Made by a program: the position numbers and the translations under genes. Below, piece by piece: positions 46,743 through 59,961 of a DNA stretch of 64,000 nucleotides. Below the pieces are notes generated by a model. That model had not been told where the DNA came from and searched no databases. It was given only the letters and a program-made list of their open reading frames with translations. This DNA is from Nepenthes gracilis (taxonomy: Eukaryota > Streptophyta > Magnoliopsida > Caryophyllales > Nepenthaceae): positions 9,443,947 through 9,507,946 of the forward strand of contig BSYO01000022.1 of the NCBI GenBank assembly GCA_033239525.1, in the 5' to 3' direction. Within the stretch, counting starts at the first letter, position 1, and every line of letters begins with the position of its first letter.

Positions 46743-47027
46743 TTTTTTTTGGTAAGTAAATATGCATTAAATAAAAAAATTACAGAAACTTATATTTTAT
46801 CTCTAAATATTTTGCCGACTTGGAGTTAAAATATAGACGCTACGATATTCCCCGAGTACCATAGTAAAATTACAAATAAGAAACTAACAGCTAGATGGCA
46901 GTCATCAGACCACGAATTTGCCTACAACCTAACTAGCCAAAACCTCAGGCATTTCCTAACCGAAGACCAATCCTTCCAAATCTACCAAACCATTCGGGGA
47001 CGACCATTCTAGCCTTCTTAGCCAATC
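46743..47027 (-). mobile_element. Possible LINE/SINE 3' end, minus strand
   Basis: On the minus strand the segment ends GCATATTTACTTACC followed by eight A residues, a common 3' tail of plant LINE-1 copies. The Tekay-like element inserted beside it, so more of it may continue at 56258. Identification is tentative. Confidence 0.35.
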
Positions 47028-47032
47028 AGAAA

Positions 47033-47207
47033 TGTAACTCATTTGGATTATTTTAATATTAATTATAATTTTTGGGTATTTCGGATTTGGTGAAAATAAT
47101 TGAAAATATCATAAAATTTTTGGGAATGATCGGAGGTGCGGAGTGGGGCCCGGAGTGTGCCCGTAACGTTGTCCGGAGGTCGAGTTGGGTTTAAAAATAA
47201 AAGAAAG

Positions 47208-47273
<66 letters not shown>

Positions 47274-49689
47274 GTAAAAGAAAGAAAAAGAAAAGGGGAG
47301 AAAAGGTGCCGGGGAGAGAGAGGGAAAAAAGGGGATTAGGGTTGCGCGAGGAAGAAGAAGAGAAGGGAGGAGGAAGCGGCGGCGGTGACGGAGGAGATCA
47401 GTGGGGAATTGGCGGTGTGCGGTGGTTGTGGGGAGGTTGTGATTGTCGTGGGTGAGGCCGCAGCGGTGGTGGATTGAGGCGGTGGCGATGGGTGAGGAGA
47501 TCGGTGTCGGGAGAGTCGACGGCGGCCGTTCGAGGTGGTAGCGGCAAAATCGATGGTCTCAGTGGTGAGCGGAGGCCGCGGCACAGGCGACGGTGGTGTG
47601 GGCTGAGGCGATTGTGGGTGCGGTGCGGGTTGGACGAGGACGGCGACGGCGACGGCAAAGTCGCGCGAGGAGAGAGACGGCCGTTTAACGGCGTCGACGG
47701 TGGCTGGGTGAGGCGGAGGAGGCCGGCGACGGCCACGTGAGGTGGTGCTGTGGTCGAGCGGCGGCAGAGGAGAGGCGTTGGTGTGTGTTGCAGTGACCGG
47801 GAGAAATCGAACGCGGAGGAGATGTGCGAGGAGAGGAGCCGCGAGAGAGGACGGCGGCCGGACGGGAGACAGCGACGATGGCGGTGGTTGCTGGGAAGGC
47901 CGGCGAACGGTGGTTTGCGGCGGCAGAGGAGTGGCGGCAGCAGCGGCAGTGGCGTGGGAGGAGCTGGGCAGAGGGGAGATGCGCGCGCAGGGCAACGCGG
48001 GAGGTAGGAGAGAGAAAGGCCCGATTCGAGTGCTTCGGGACATCCTTTCTTCAAATCTGCAGAGTATAATATTAAGGCAAGTATCCTCTAGCCCTATTCT
48101 TGGTCTGATTTAATTTTCGATGCATTTTGACAACTGTGAGAGATTTTACTAACATGCATGTATTTTTATATACCCCCAATTTATCAATTGTATACATGCA
48201 TGTATATTTTATCGGTTGTGCGGTGGTTTTGTACTGGTATTTATGATTTGGAGGGATTTTGGACACCCGGACGATATATATGTATGTTTGTGTATCCGTA
48301 TATTGTGGGACTATGAACCAGGCCTTGCACTAACCATGCATGCTGCCGGGGGTGGGATCACTACGGGACCGTGGTGGTCCGTGACCCTAGGGGTTGATTT
48401 GTGATCCGAGGCATTGGCTATTTGTGACGCCGCTCCCGACGGGGAGGCTGTCCCGACGGGGACGTATTTGATAGGCTACTTCCGCCGTAATGAAGATTGA
48501 GGCTACTTCCGCCGTAAGGAAGATATTTGTAGCTGACCTGCCCCACTGTGTATTTAATTGAGAACTATCGTAAGGAATTGACGGAAAACTAATATATTCG
48601 GACGTCCTAATATATAACTAAAACTTGAGGTTGCCCCAAAGTCGCGGGTGGTAAAACATAGTGAGCAAGTTCCTAATCTATGGAGGCAGTACATGGATGG
48701 CCTTGAGCTCGCCTAATTCGTAGCCGATATAGCCGTGGTTACCTGGACGAGGTAACCATTCCTCAAGTTGGTATCATTGATCTTTGGTTCTCCGATTTCG
48801 TGTATGCTTTGTATTTCTACACGTTGGATGTCTTGTGATTTGAGATACGTGTTTTGGCCCACGGATGGGCGATAGGAATGTCTCGTACATATCGATGTGA
48901 TAAACCCGAAACGTGTTTTTGATTTATGTTTTAGTTCCTACCCGGTCTTCTCTTGATTTGCATTATGAGTTTTACATCCGACTGACGGTATGTGTCCCAC
49001 GCGGATGTGGTGACGGTCGCGATTATGTAATGTGACCTCGGATCATATGATATGATATCGTCTACGAGATTTTACCGGATCATGGTTTATATGATTTTGT
49101 CCCGGAGGGACGAGTTATTAGGGACGACGATTTAGTACGAGACATTTCCTCGGTTTTCAGGGATTTCACGGACATGGTGTTTTGTTTTACGTGATTTCTA
49201 TGCGATATCCCCGCTTCTAATTTATGTGTACCGTTTTATACGATTCTTGATACTTGCTGAGCTCTAGGCTCACGTTTTCATGTTTTATCCCTTCAGACTA
49301 GTGGCATGGATACGCTTGCAGGAGCTCGGACGTGATCGGGCTCGGATATTCCTTTTGGCGAGTAGAGATGCTATATTTGGTATATTTCTGGTCTCGAGGA
49401 TATGGTATGGTTATTAATTATGGTCGGATGATGACCTTGATCATTGTTTGTAAAATATTGAAGTTATGGATGAGTTGTGGTAAATTGGATACCTCCCTTG
49501 CGATTATGGATAGCATGTCATGTATTATTTGTCCGGATTCATATCCGATGAGATCTTGTGCGGGTTTTATTTATATTGGGTCCTGCATGTGTTTGATTGT
49601 CACACTCGGGTTGGGTTATTATATTTGATGGAAATATTATTATTGATTTTATTTTTGACCTGCGAATATTGTGTTCTCGGGCCGTGACA
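47033..49689 (+). repeat. 5' LTR of Tekay-like element
   Basis: Starts TGTAACTCATTTGG and ends GGGCCGTGACA. Contains a (TAA)n microsatellite (47218-47272), a very GC-rich block (47340-48010) and a doubled GAGGCTACTTCCGCCGTAA unit (48470-48525). Compared with the 3' LTR it lacks about ten bases after TGTAA. Otherwise the LTRs are very similar outside the repeat-rich part. Confidence 0.9.
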
Positions 49690-49693
49690 GTGA

Positions 49694-49704
49694 TGGTATC
49701 AGAG
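49694..49704 (+). other. Primer-binding site, initiator tRNA-Met type
   Basis: TGGTATCAGAG, four bases after the LTR end, matching TGGTATCAGAGC at 11 consecutive positions. Confidence 0.9.
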
Positions 49705-52700
49705 AAAAGGTCGTAAGAAGAGGTGTTTTATGATCATTTTGTGCAAGAAATTGATTGAATATCTGGCATGGTAAGTGTAGCTTTTGGTAAAGAATGGAAA
49801 CTTTGGGTCGTAAATATTTGAATTCGACTTGGAAAGTCGATTAATAGGCTGTGTTGAGTCACGCGAGCGATGTTTTGAGTGTTTCTGTTCAGCAGCTAGA
49901 TAAAAATTTGGTTACTTTGTGAAGGATGGTTTGCTGTAGGCAAGATGGAGAGTCCTTCGAATGATTAAATGTGAGCCGATTTGAAAAATTTTGGGATGTT
50001 TAATCTCAATTAATGCTTGAATTGAACTTCCGAAAGTTGAGGAGGTGTTCCATTTTTGACACAGTTCAAATGAAATTTTGTCTATTGCCCATAAGTTGGA
50101 GAGTGAGGCAAGCCAGTGGTGGGCTTCTCAGTGCCGTATTCCACTTCTTGAGATGTTTTTGTGGACTCAATTGTGAGAGTCACTCTCTGTTTGGCATTCG
50201 CGATAGTAAGGAAGGTGAATTTAGTTGGTGAAGGCACATATTAAGTTTGTAACCTTTGAGATTGTATGTAAATGTTGTATGTTTTCCTAATTTTTAAAGC
50301 GAGCTTTGATGAAGTTTATCCCTGATGGATAAACCTTTGATCTGTTAAGTTGTAGACTCCGATGTTCGGTTTGGGTTTGTAAATATCAATGATTGGTTGA
50401 TCTAATTTTATTTGATGAACCGGACTTTAATGTGATATTGGGCATGATTTGGTTGGCAAGTCACCATATTAGTGTAAACAATTTCGGTAAGAATATTCTG
50501 ATTTACAATTTGGGTTGTGAATTTTGAATATGAGGAAGAGCTGATCGAGAGGTGATGAAATCGATATCTTTGTGCCTATAAGTTAATTGATGAAAATGTG
50601 TATTGAGTTTATTTGGCATATATGCCCACATCTGGGAGTCGTTATGTGGTCATTAAAAGTTTTCTGGTTGTATGGTAATTCGAGGCTGTTTCTTAGATGA
50701 GAAGATTAGCCTGAATTGTCTTTTAGTCGGTAGTTGAGGTTATTGCTAAGGTTATGTCTGGAGTGACATCAATTTCGAGGACCTTGCATAGAGTCAATAA
50801 GGCATTGGTCGAGTGCCTTGTCGCTGGGTGTTAAATGCTTTTGGGATAAGCGTGATGAATTTATGAGGTTATCTATGAATTATTGAAATTTAATTCGTTT
50901 GGGAAATGAATTATTTGATAAGCGAATGTTAGGAAGTGGTAGGTGATTTGTTTGATCAATGGTTGGTACTCGATGTTTTCTAAATCGATCTGAAGTTGGA
51001 GTATTGTGAAATTAAGGATATTCGGGAGAATATACCTACGGTTGCCTTCAAGATAAAGGTGCGGCCGTTGTGAGCTTCGGTGATATTTTTGGGTTAGTGA
51101 TTTTGTTGGCATCTTTTGTAGGTCATATGAATCTTATGATCTTTTGGCCGTATTTTGATCTATTTATGATGGCTTCATTAAAGATATTTTGATTTTGTTC
51201 GAGGATTTTATGTGGGGTATGAGGTCCGTTTGAGGACTGTCATAGTTGTAAAGGGTAGTTTGTGGTTTGCCCAATTGAGGAGATGTGAGTTTGGTTGGAA
51301 GTAGTATTGTTTGGGCATGTTGTTTCTTCGATGGCATGTTTGTGAAATTGCAGAAGATTGAAGTGGTAACCGGTTGGGAAATGCCATCGTTTGTTGCGAA
51401 GGTGCGTGATTTCTTGAGTCTGCTTAAATTTGTTAAGCGATTTGTCGAGGATTCCTCAAGAATCGTAGCGTCCGTGGGACATTTGGCTTAGTAGCTATCA
51501 GTGTTCGTTGGAATGATGAGTATAAGGGGAGCTTTCTAGAAATAAAGGACGTATTGTCTGTAAAATTGATTTGGTTGATCCCCGATGGATTAAGTTAAAT
51601 ATGTCATAGGTTGTAATGCTTCTGAGGAAGATTTGAGGTTGTATTCTGATACAACTTATTTGAGCAGTAGTGGCCTATGGGTTACGGCTGTTAAAAGTCT
51701 ATGATCAAGGTTACTCCACTTATGGCTTGGAGTTAGCAGTTGAGGTATTTGCTTTGAGGATTTAGAAATGTTATTTGTATGGAGATAGTTGTGGCTCAAT
51801 TTGATCATAGAGGTTTGAGGAAATTATTTCGGAAAAAGAGTTAATCATCTGGCAACGTAAGCGGGTGGATCGCTTAAGGGCTATTATTGGTGATGTTTTG
51901 GGTCAAAAGTCTTCAGATTTGATGTGCCATATGTTCATAAGAGAAAGCGGAGCATGAGTAGCCTCCATGAATTTTTGCTTTGGGATTGCCAAGGTTAGAA
52001 ATATGGACGCAGTTGGGTAATTGCGGATTGGCTGTTGAGGTTGGCCAATTTATTGCCAATTTGAGTGATGTATTTGGATGGAAAGTTTGCTCATCGGTAT
52101 GCTAATGAGATAATGAGGATGTAGGATATTTCAGTTTTGAGGTTTCGATTGTGATCAGATGTCGTGCCGAATTTTGAGGTAGGCTCGTATGAGAAATTGA
52201 ACTCCTAGTCAAAATTTGTTATAGCGATAATTCGATCGGTGATCAATCCGAATAGTGCGAAGAGAAGCATGTGGGCCCAGTAGCCTTTGGTTGTGAGATT
52301 CGATTTGGATCCTTAGATAGAGAATTTGATTTGAATGTCGGTTTGAGGACTTTGATTTGGTGGTGGTTTTTGTTGAGTCCTGTGATGTTGGAGAAGTAGC
52401 GGCTTTGATTTAATCGGTCTGAAATCTCATGGAGTAGAAGGAGATTTTGTCGACGAAGGAGTAGGTAGGTGGATCCATTCTGTCTATGTGTATGTTGTTC
52501 GGGATCGAGTTGCGTTAAGAGTTTGTGCTGCAATGTCTTCTGTCTTCATTTTGAGTGGAGAAGTTGTAGAGTTATCGGTGAGTAAATCCTGCCAGGATTG
52601 GGCTTCGAAGCAAGCTCCTATCTGCGGAAGATGTTTTTGTGAAGATCAGAAGTGAAGATCCTTTTGTTCGAGCGGTCATGAGCTGGATGCAATCAAGCAG

Positions 52701-53566
52701 AGCCTCGATTGTCGGATGGAAGCTCAAGGAGCAGTTGAGGTTGTCAGCAGCTGTTATGGAGCTGAAGTGATCTAAGTTTGTTAAGAATATTGAAGACTCT
52801 TCACTGGCGGAGTGGCGAGTTGATCATGCGTCTCGTGCTTGAAGGAAGAAATCAAGAAGAAGCCTTCGAGATTTTGTTTGGGCTTGCGTTGGACAGCAAG
52901 GAATTTGGTAGCTTCTTAGATGATGATGGATAAGCTGATGAAGTTGGCTCTTTGCTTGCTGATCAGAAAGTCATTCTCGAGTTTGGCCGTTAACACATTA
53001 TCAAGATGAGAATGTTGCAAGGTATTCTAATTTTGAAGCCCTTGATTGCGATTGGAAGATATATTCTTGCGATTGGAAGTAGATGATTTATTAGAGTTGC
53101 GCAGTGGAAGCTTGTGGATTCATAGCTATCGGTTACAAGAATTGATTCGAGAATTCAAGCATGAGATCGGATTTGTAGCCTGATTGGATGATCGAGAAGA
53201 GTTTCAAATTTCGAGGGCAGGTGTTAGATTGGGGTTGAGGTTCGATGGGCTTTTGAGGTTTCGCAGCGAATTGGAGAGGTGGCCAACTGATTGATGTTAT
53301 TTGAGTTTGTGGGAATCTCTATGATGTGTTTTGTGTATGCGTGTTGAGAGAAATATGGGTTGATCCTTGCTATGTGATTGAGTGTGAATTGTTGTTGATT
53401 TTGAGAAGCTATTTTATGTTGAGATTTTGATTTCGATATTGGGATAGAAAGATCAGGCGTTGATGATCAGATTTTTGGAAGAATCTTTTGATCAATGTTA
53501 AGCTCGGAAGAATTGTTCTTATTTGTTCAAGAATTGATGTGCGTAAATTTCGAGGACGAAATTTTT
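49705..53566 (+). pseudogene. Degenerate gag-pol interior of Tekay-like element
   Basis: No frame above about 70 aa. Recognisable traces: 51400-51490 KVRDFLSLLKFVKRFVEDSS then RIVASVGHL (end of RT, normally VRSFLGLAGYYRRFV-FS-IA); 51705-51790 GYSTYGLELAVEVFALRI then a stop then KCYLYGD (RNase H, normally Y-THDLELAAVVFALK-WRHYLYG); 51830-51900 ELIIWQRKRVDRLRAIIGDV. Gag, protease and integrase could not be placed confidently. The interior is about 2 kb shorter than normal, so large deletions are likely. Confidence 0.65.
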
Positions 53567-53581
53567 AAAAGGAGGGGAGAG
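53567..53581 (+). other. Polypurine tract of Tekay-like element
   Basis: AAAAGGAGGGGAGAG directly before the 3' LTR (TAATATTCCGG, expected TGTAATATTCCGG). Confidence 0.8.
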
Positions 53582-53764
53582 TAATATTCCGGATCTCATT
53601 TGGATTATTTTAAAATTAATTATAATTTTTGGGTATTTCGGACTTGGTGAAAATAATTGAAAATATCGTAAGATTTTCGGGAATGATCGGAGGTGCGGAG
53701 TGGGGCCCGGAGTGTGCCCTAACGTTGTTCGGAGGCCGAGTTGGGTTTAAAAATAAAAGAAAGT

Positions 53765-53845
<81 letters not shown>

Positions 53846-56252
53846 GTAAAAGAAAGAAAAAGAAAAGGGGAGAAAAGATGTCGGGGAGAGAGAGGGGAAC
53901 AAGGGGATTAGGGTTGCGCGAGGAAGAAGAAGAGAAGGGAGGAGGAAGCAGCGGCGGCGACGGAGGAGATCAGTGGGGAATCAGCGGCGTGCGGTGGTTG
54001 TGGGGAGGTTGCGATTGTCGTGGGTGAGGCCGCAGCGGTGGTGGATTGAGGCGGTGGCGATGGGTGAGAGATCGGTGTCGGGAGAGTCGACGGCGGCCGT
54101 TCGAGGTGGTAGCGGCAAAATCGATGGTATCGGTGGTGAGCGGAGGTGCCATGCACGGCGATGGTGGTGTGGGCTGAGGCGATTGTGGGTGCGGTGCGGG
54201 TTGGACGAGGACGGCGGCAAAAAGTCGTGCGAGAGAGAGAGACGGCCGTTTAACGGCGTCGACGATGACCGGGGTGAGGCGGAGGAGGCCGCGACGCCAC
54301 GTGAGGTGGTGCGTAGTCGGCGGCGGCAGAGGAGAGGCGCTGGCGTGTGTTGGTGGTGGGACGGGAGAAATCGAACGCGGAGGAGATGTGCGAGGAGAGG
54401 AGCCGCGAGAGGACGGCGGCCGGACGGAGACAGCGACGATGGCGGTGGTCGGCTGGAAGGCCGGCGAACGGTGGTTCGCGGGCGAGAGGAGTGGCGGCGC
54501 AGCCCAGCAGTGGCGTGGGAGGAGCCGGGGCGAGAGGGAGATGCGCGCGCAGGGCAACACGGGAGGCAGGAGAAAGAAAGGCCCAATTTGAGTGCTTCGG
54601 GACATCCTTTTTTCAAATCTGCAGAGTATAATATTAAGGCAAGTACCCTCTAGCCTTATTCTTGGTCTGATTTAATTTTCGATGCATTTTGACTACTGTG
54701 GGAGATTTTACTAACATGCATGTATTTTTATATACCCCCAATTTATCAATTGTGTATATGCATGTATATTTTATAGGTTGTGAGGTGGTTTTGTACTGGT
54801 ATTTATGATTTGGAGGGATTTTGGACACCCGGACGATATATATGTATGTTTGTGTATCCGTATATTGTGGGACTATGAACCAGGCCTTGCACTAACCATG
54901 CATGCTGCCGGGGGTGGGATCACTACGGGACTATGGTGGTCCAAGACCCTAGGGGTCGATTTGTGATCCGAGGCATTGGCTATTTGTGACGCCGCTCCCG
55001 ACGGGGAGGCTGTCCCGATGGGGACGTATTTGATAGGCTACTTCCGCCGTAATGAAGATTGAGGCTACTTCCGCCGTAAGGAAGATATTTGTAGTTGACC
55101 TGCCCCACTGTGTATTTAATTGAGAACTATCGTAAGGAATTGACGGAAAACTAATATATTCGGACGTCCTAATATATAACTAAAACTTGAGGTTGCCCCA
55201 AAGCCGCGGGTGGTAAAACATAGTGAGCAAGTTCCTAATCTATGAGAGACAGTACATGGATGGCCTTGAGCTCGGGCCTAATTCGTAGTCCGATATAGCC
55301 GTGGTTACCGGACGAGGGTAACCATTCCTCAGTTGGTATCATTGATCTTTGGTTCTCCGATTTCGTGCATGCTTTGTATTTACGCACGTATTTGGGTGTC
55401 TTGTGATTTGAGATACGTGGTTTGGCCCCGGATGGGCTATAGGAATATCTCGTGCGTGCGATGTGATAAACCCGGGCGTGTTTTTGATTTATGTTTTAGT
55501 TCCTGGTCTTCTCTTGATTTACGCATTATGAGTTTTACATCCGGACGACGGTATGTGTCCCACGCGGATGTGGTGATTATCGCGATTATGTAATGTGACC
55601 TCGGATCATATGATATGATATCGTCTACGAGATTTTACCGGATCATGGTTTATATGATTTTGTCCTGGAGGGACGAGTTATTACGGACGACGATTTAGTA
55701 CGAGACATTTCCTCGGTTTTCAGGGATTTCACGGACATGGTGTTTTGTTTTACGTGATTTCTATGCGATATCCCTGCTTCTAATTTATGTGTACCGTTTT
55801 ATACGATTCTTGATACTTGCTGAGCTCTAGGCTCACGTTTTCATGTTTTATCCCTTCAGACTAGTGGCATGGATACGCTTGCAGGAGCTCGGACGTGATC
55901 GGGCTCGGATATTCCTTTTGGCGAGTAGAGATGCTATATTTGGTATATTTCTGGTCTCGAGGATATGGTATGGTTATTAATTATGGTCGGATGATGACCT
56001 TGATCATTGTTTGTAAAATATTGAAGTTATGGATGAGTTGTGGTAAATTGGATACCTTCCTTGCGATTATGGATAGCAGGTCATGTATTATTTGTCCGGA
56101 TTCATATCTGATGAGATCTTGTGCGGGTTTTATTTATATTGGGTCCTACATGTGTTTGATTGTTACACCCGGGTTGGGTTATTATGTTTGATGGAAATAT
56201 TATTATTGATTTTATTTTTGACCTGCGAATATTGTGTTCCCGGGCTGTGACA
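53582..56252 (+). repeat. 3' LTR of Tekay-like element
   Basis: Nearly the same as the 5' LTR: the TAA microsatellite is longer (53769-53845), the GC-rich block (53890-54580) has several small indels, and the rest differs at scattered bases. Ends GGGCTGTGACA before AGAAA. Confidence 0.9.
53769..53845. repeat. (TAA)n microsatellite in the LTR
   Basis: About 25 units; the matching tract in the 5' LTR has about 18. Produces a poly-isoleucine frame that is not a gene. Confidence 0.95.
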
Positions 56253-56257
56253 AGAAA

Positions 56258-56760
56258 ACCATTCCGGAAAAAACACCATACCGGCAAATGTATAAACAGA
56301 TCAAGTTTTTTTTTTTTTTGTGCCAAATCAGCAATATGGAGCATTCTGACAAATAGCACGGCAGGCCCACCAAATTGGCCAATACTCCATACCGGCCTGA
56401 CAACTAACAACATACTGGGCAAGGAGCTCATTCTGCCCAATGAAAAAGCAAACATCATCCATACAAGGTAATGAGCCACATCAGTAGGACACGAAACCGG
56501 TAGAAAACCAAATCGGGCAAAGTACCTCCTTCTAACACCCACCATTCCGAAAAATACACCATACTAGTAAAGGCCTAAACTGATCAAGTTTTTTTTAAAC
56601 CGGCATTATGCAGCATTCCGACAAAGGACATAATGCGGCGGGCACACCAAACCGGCCAATACTCCATACCGACCAAACAACTAACAGCATGCCGGCCAAG
56701 GAGCTCACGCTGCTCAATGAAAAAAAAACAAATAACTTTCACTCATTTAGTCGGTAAGAC
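56258..56760. repeat. 283-bp tandem repeat, two diverged units
   Basis: ACCATTCCGGAAAAAACACC at 56258 and ACCATTCCGAAAAATACACC at 56541 start two related units sharing CCAATACTCCATACCG, CAACTAACA and GCAAGGAGCTCA or GCCAAGGAGCTCA. A poly-T of variable length lies in each. An open minus-strand frame here (56545-56102) runs into the LTR and is not supported as a gene. Confidence 0.85.
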
Positions 56761-59568
56761 CTACTAATCTTGATCTCAAAAATAATAAGAATTAAGTGTA
56801 TTTTGATGGTGTAAATTAAATAAGAATATACTAAGAAATCTGAAAATGATAAACTAAATTTCTTACATAAGTATTACGAAAATGTCATGTCATTATATCC
56901 GATCATATTCTATAATTTATCATTTATATTTTAATGTAAAGTATAAATATTTATTGATATACTTGTTGCACATTGCTGAACTCTCAAGTCACTATTTATT
57001 GTTTTTTAACCTCCCTCAGCTGAGATGCACGATTTCTTATTAGATGAATAGGATTGAAGGATAGGCTGATATGAAGATTTTAGATTGTCATGTTTATGGA
57101 TTATAACGTTGTTGCAGTCAATGTTTAATGTTGTTTTATATTTTTGAACATTAGCTAATGTTGTAATTTCGACTTAAATTTCAGTTTCAGTCAATAGTTT
57201 GTAATGTAATTGGCTTTCGAACAATGTTTAAATGTCTAAAATGTTGTATTGTGGTGTTTGATATCGGTTTATGTGTCTAGTTAAGTTTGGACAGTTTTAG
57301 AATGTATTGGTTGATGTAATAAGCTGATGTTTCTAACTCCGGACCTTTGGTTGTAATTTAGCTAAAGGATTTTTAACTATTCGAAGATTAGAGGCCGATT
57401 TTAGTGTTATATTTATGGTTTGTCGGTATGTGTGTTGGCTGTCTAACAACAGTGTTTGTGATTTATGTTTTTATATTTGTATACTTTGATTATGTAATGA
57501 GCATGAATCATCCTTGATGTAATGTCTAACGTTACGTTTTTAAATTAGTGACGGAGGCACATGTGACGTGACATTTAATTCAGGTCCTATGTTTAAAATT
57601 GTGATAATTTAATTGTGGTCGATCGAGATACCAACGTAGAGTTCATGTCTAAAAGTTAATTAGATGATTAATTAGTTAAGTAATAATATTTGATTAAGAA
57701 TTTAATTTGGGATCGAGATTTGGCATATAGTAGTATGGGTATTTTAGATAATTAATGTCTATATAAATCAGAATGAATAGTAATAAGTGAGAGAATTGAA
57801 ATGTACTTGTTTTAAGTTTAAAATTATCAAAATCTTACGTGAATTTAGTTAAAATCTCCTCCTCTAGCCTTCTCTTCCTCCTACTCTTTCTTATTCTCTT
57901 CTCTTATTCTCCATTCTCTCTAAAATCTAGAAAAATTGTTTGAAAATAGGTCGAGTGAGACTCATATAAAAGAATGACGCACGCTTTCGTAATTTGCCAA
58001 AATTGTGCATGCGTGTCTTTTGGACGTATATTGGGTATGATCAAATTGTTAAAAGTACATACAACTGCCCAAGAGGCATAATTCAAACGTATCTTTTGGT
58101 TCAAAATCGCATATGCATATATTAGTCACTGGTCGGGTTTTACTCAATTTGATGTGACCTGATCAAAAATTATTTTTAACCCAAATCTTCATTCAACCAA
58201 AATAATTTTTTTATTTTAGTTTAATTAATCAAGATAAAAATTATAAATTTAAAATTTGTACATTATAATCTACACTCTATTAAACTCTTAACTCTCCCTA
58301 CACTTCTATTACTCAGCCACTAAGATTAAGTGTACCTACTCGTTTAATCTCTTAGATTATAGGTTGAGATCATCTGAATCTTTAGGATTTCTTACCTGAT
58401 TATCTTATAACATAAAATTACAAGGCAGCCACCACTAAGGATATCTCAGGCCTATGGCCATAAGGTAATAAAAATGTTTACGAGTAGTGTGCAAAAAGTG
58501 AGAAATTGTGGGACTGATTAACCTAAGATTAAGCCAAAAAGATGGGAGAAGTCATGATTTTTAGGTAATTTTCTTAAGGAAAGATTACAATAAAGTCTAC
58601 CAAAAATACATACAAGAAGAATACCATTATTCTACATTTAGTCCATTGATTAGTAGGTATATATAAGTGTGTAGAGAAGTTATATTTAGCTATTTCACCA
58701 CTTGGTCACTTTTTAAATTTCATATATTTGACCAAATTAATGTATAAAATACATAATTGGTTTTCTCTTCGTATTCTAGAGGCACTCAACTATTTAGATC
58801 AATTATGATTCAAAATTATCTAGTTATAAGCATAACAAAATTACTATTATATCCCTACATGTCTTTAAAGTCTTAACTAAAAGGATATTATGGTTAATTT
58901 TTTCGATATGCCAACATAAGCTACTCTAATCATTAGAGTATAAGTAGATCTCCAACATATTAAGAGATAAACATGCAAAAATGACATTTAACACCTTATC
59001 AAGCCTCACTAAGCAATGGCTAACAGATGATTTGTCCAACTTTCTAGGTCTACTCATACATGTTATTGTAGTTATCATAAGGCTTACATATATATAATAT
59101 ATTAAGAGACAGACAAATGAAAGTAACATTAACACCCTAGCATGATTCAACAAGCCCATGGCCACAAGGAAATTTACATACCATTTAACATATTAAAATA
59201 GTTATTATAGATCTCACCTTTTTATACCTTAAACCTATAGATCTACAAGAATGACTTAAGGACAATTCCGACTTCTTCAAAATAATGGCATATCATGGCT
59301 TAAATATGAAGAAAAGTTAGGAAATATCATGTTAGAAAACATATAAATCAAAACATTAACATGAGATGCTAAAGGAGTCTTTTTTTTTTGGTAATTGATG
59401 CTAAAAGAGTCACTAAGACATCATTTTTTATATACTTGGATGAAAATACTAATTGAGGGTTTCAAAAGAGGCGTGGGATATTCCATTTTAATCATTAAAT
59501 TAAGCTTTAAGCGATTAAAATTATTTGATTATAAGCAGTGGTAATATTATCCGACAATAGTAGAAATC
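56761..59568. other. AT-rich intergenic DNA
   Basis: No gene recognised. 58940-59200 has a weak direct repeat (ATATTAAGAGATAAACATGC against ATATTAAGAGACAGACAAAT, spacing about 141). A pyrimidine-rich run at 57860-57920. Confidence 0.5.
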
Positions 59569-59961
59569 TTGATTGTCTTTATTTTTCTTTTTGAACATGA
59601 AAATAGGTACGACCAATCTCTGAGATCTCCACAATCACGACCACCTCTTCACTTTGAAGGCATGAATCTAGGCTTCTTCTTCTCCAATGATGGCACAGCA
59701 CAAGGAAATAAAGAGAAGGCTAGAATGTGGTATTCTTCTCTCTCTCTTTCTCATAGCTCAAAAGGGGGGCAAAGAAATAATAAGGTTGCAAGCAATAGAG
59801 AGAGAGGGCAGCTACCACTAATGATAAAGAGGAAAATCAGGGTTGATGGTGTGAAGACACTAATGAGGTGCGACAAGGGGTTTCTGAACCAAGGCATCAT
59901 ATTTATTCCTCTTTTCATCAGGTTTGTTGCGTCCGAGAGTTCCGGTCGCCTGTTTTGCTAA
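59569..59961 (+). CDS. Unrecognised 130-aa open frame, possible exon fragment
   Basis: The composition is less AT-rich than the surroundings and the translation looks protein-like: SLRSPQSRPPLHFEGMNLGF, RGQLPLMIKRKIRVDGVKTL. AATAG before 59608 could be a splice acceptor. The last ~12 codons lie in the LTR-like sequence that begins near 59925, so any original frame is cut there. No family recognised; it may be a piece of a host gene broken by an insertion. Confidence 0.3.
   Translation: MIVFIFLFEHENRYDQSLRSPQSRPPLHFEGMNLGFFFSNDGTAQGNKEKARMWYSSLSLSHSSKGGQRNNKVASNRERGQLPLMIKRKIRVDGVKTLMRCDKGFLNQGIIFIPLFIRFVASESSGRLFC

Larger units (their letters stand above)
47033..56252 (+). mobile_element. 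Ty3/gypsy element, Tekay-like, long intact LTRs, wrecked pol
   Basis: 9.2 kb, flanked by the 5-bp target duplication AGAAA (47028-47032 and 56253-56257). LTRs 47033-49689 and 53582-56252, a Met-type PBS at 49694 and a polypurine tract at 53567. The internal part is only 3.9 kb. Just before the tract it reads GTAAATTTCGAGGACGAAAT, the signature of Tekay/Del-type chromoviruses. RT and RNase H traces appear at 51340-51900, but no long frame survives. Intact LTRs with a decayed interior suggest a non-autonomous family member moved by helpers. Confidence 0.85.

Noticed and set aside
47336..48113. Long Pro/Arg-rich frames on both strands of the GC-rich LTR block (also 53908-54653)
   Set aside because: Frames on both strands are expected from GC-rich sequence without A/T stops, and the two LTR copies differ by frameshifting indels.
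53629..54027. 132-aa frame with a poly-isoleucine run
   Set aside because: Comes from the TAA microsatellite in the LTR.
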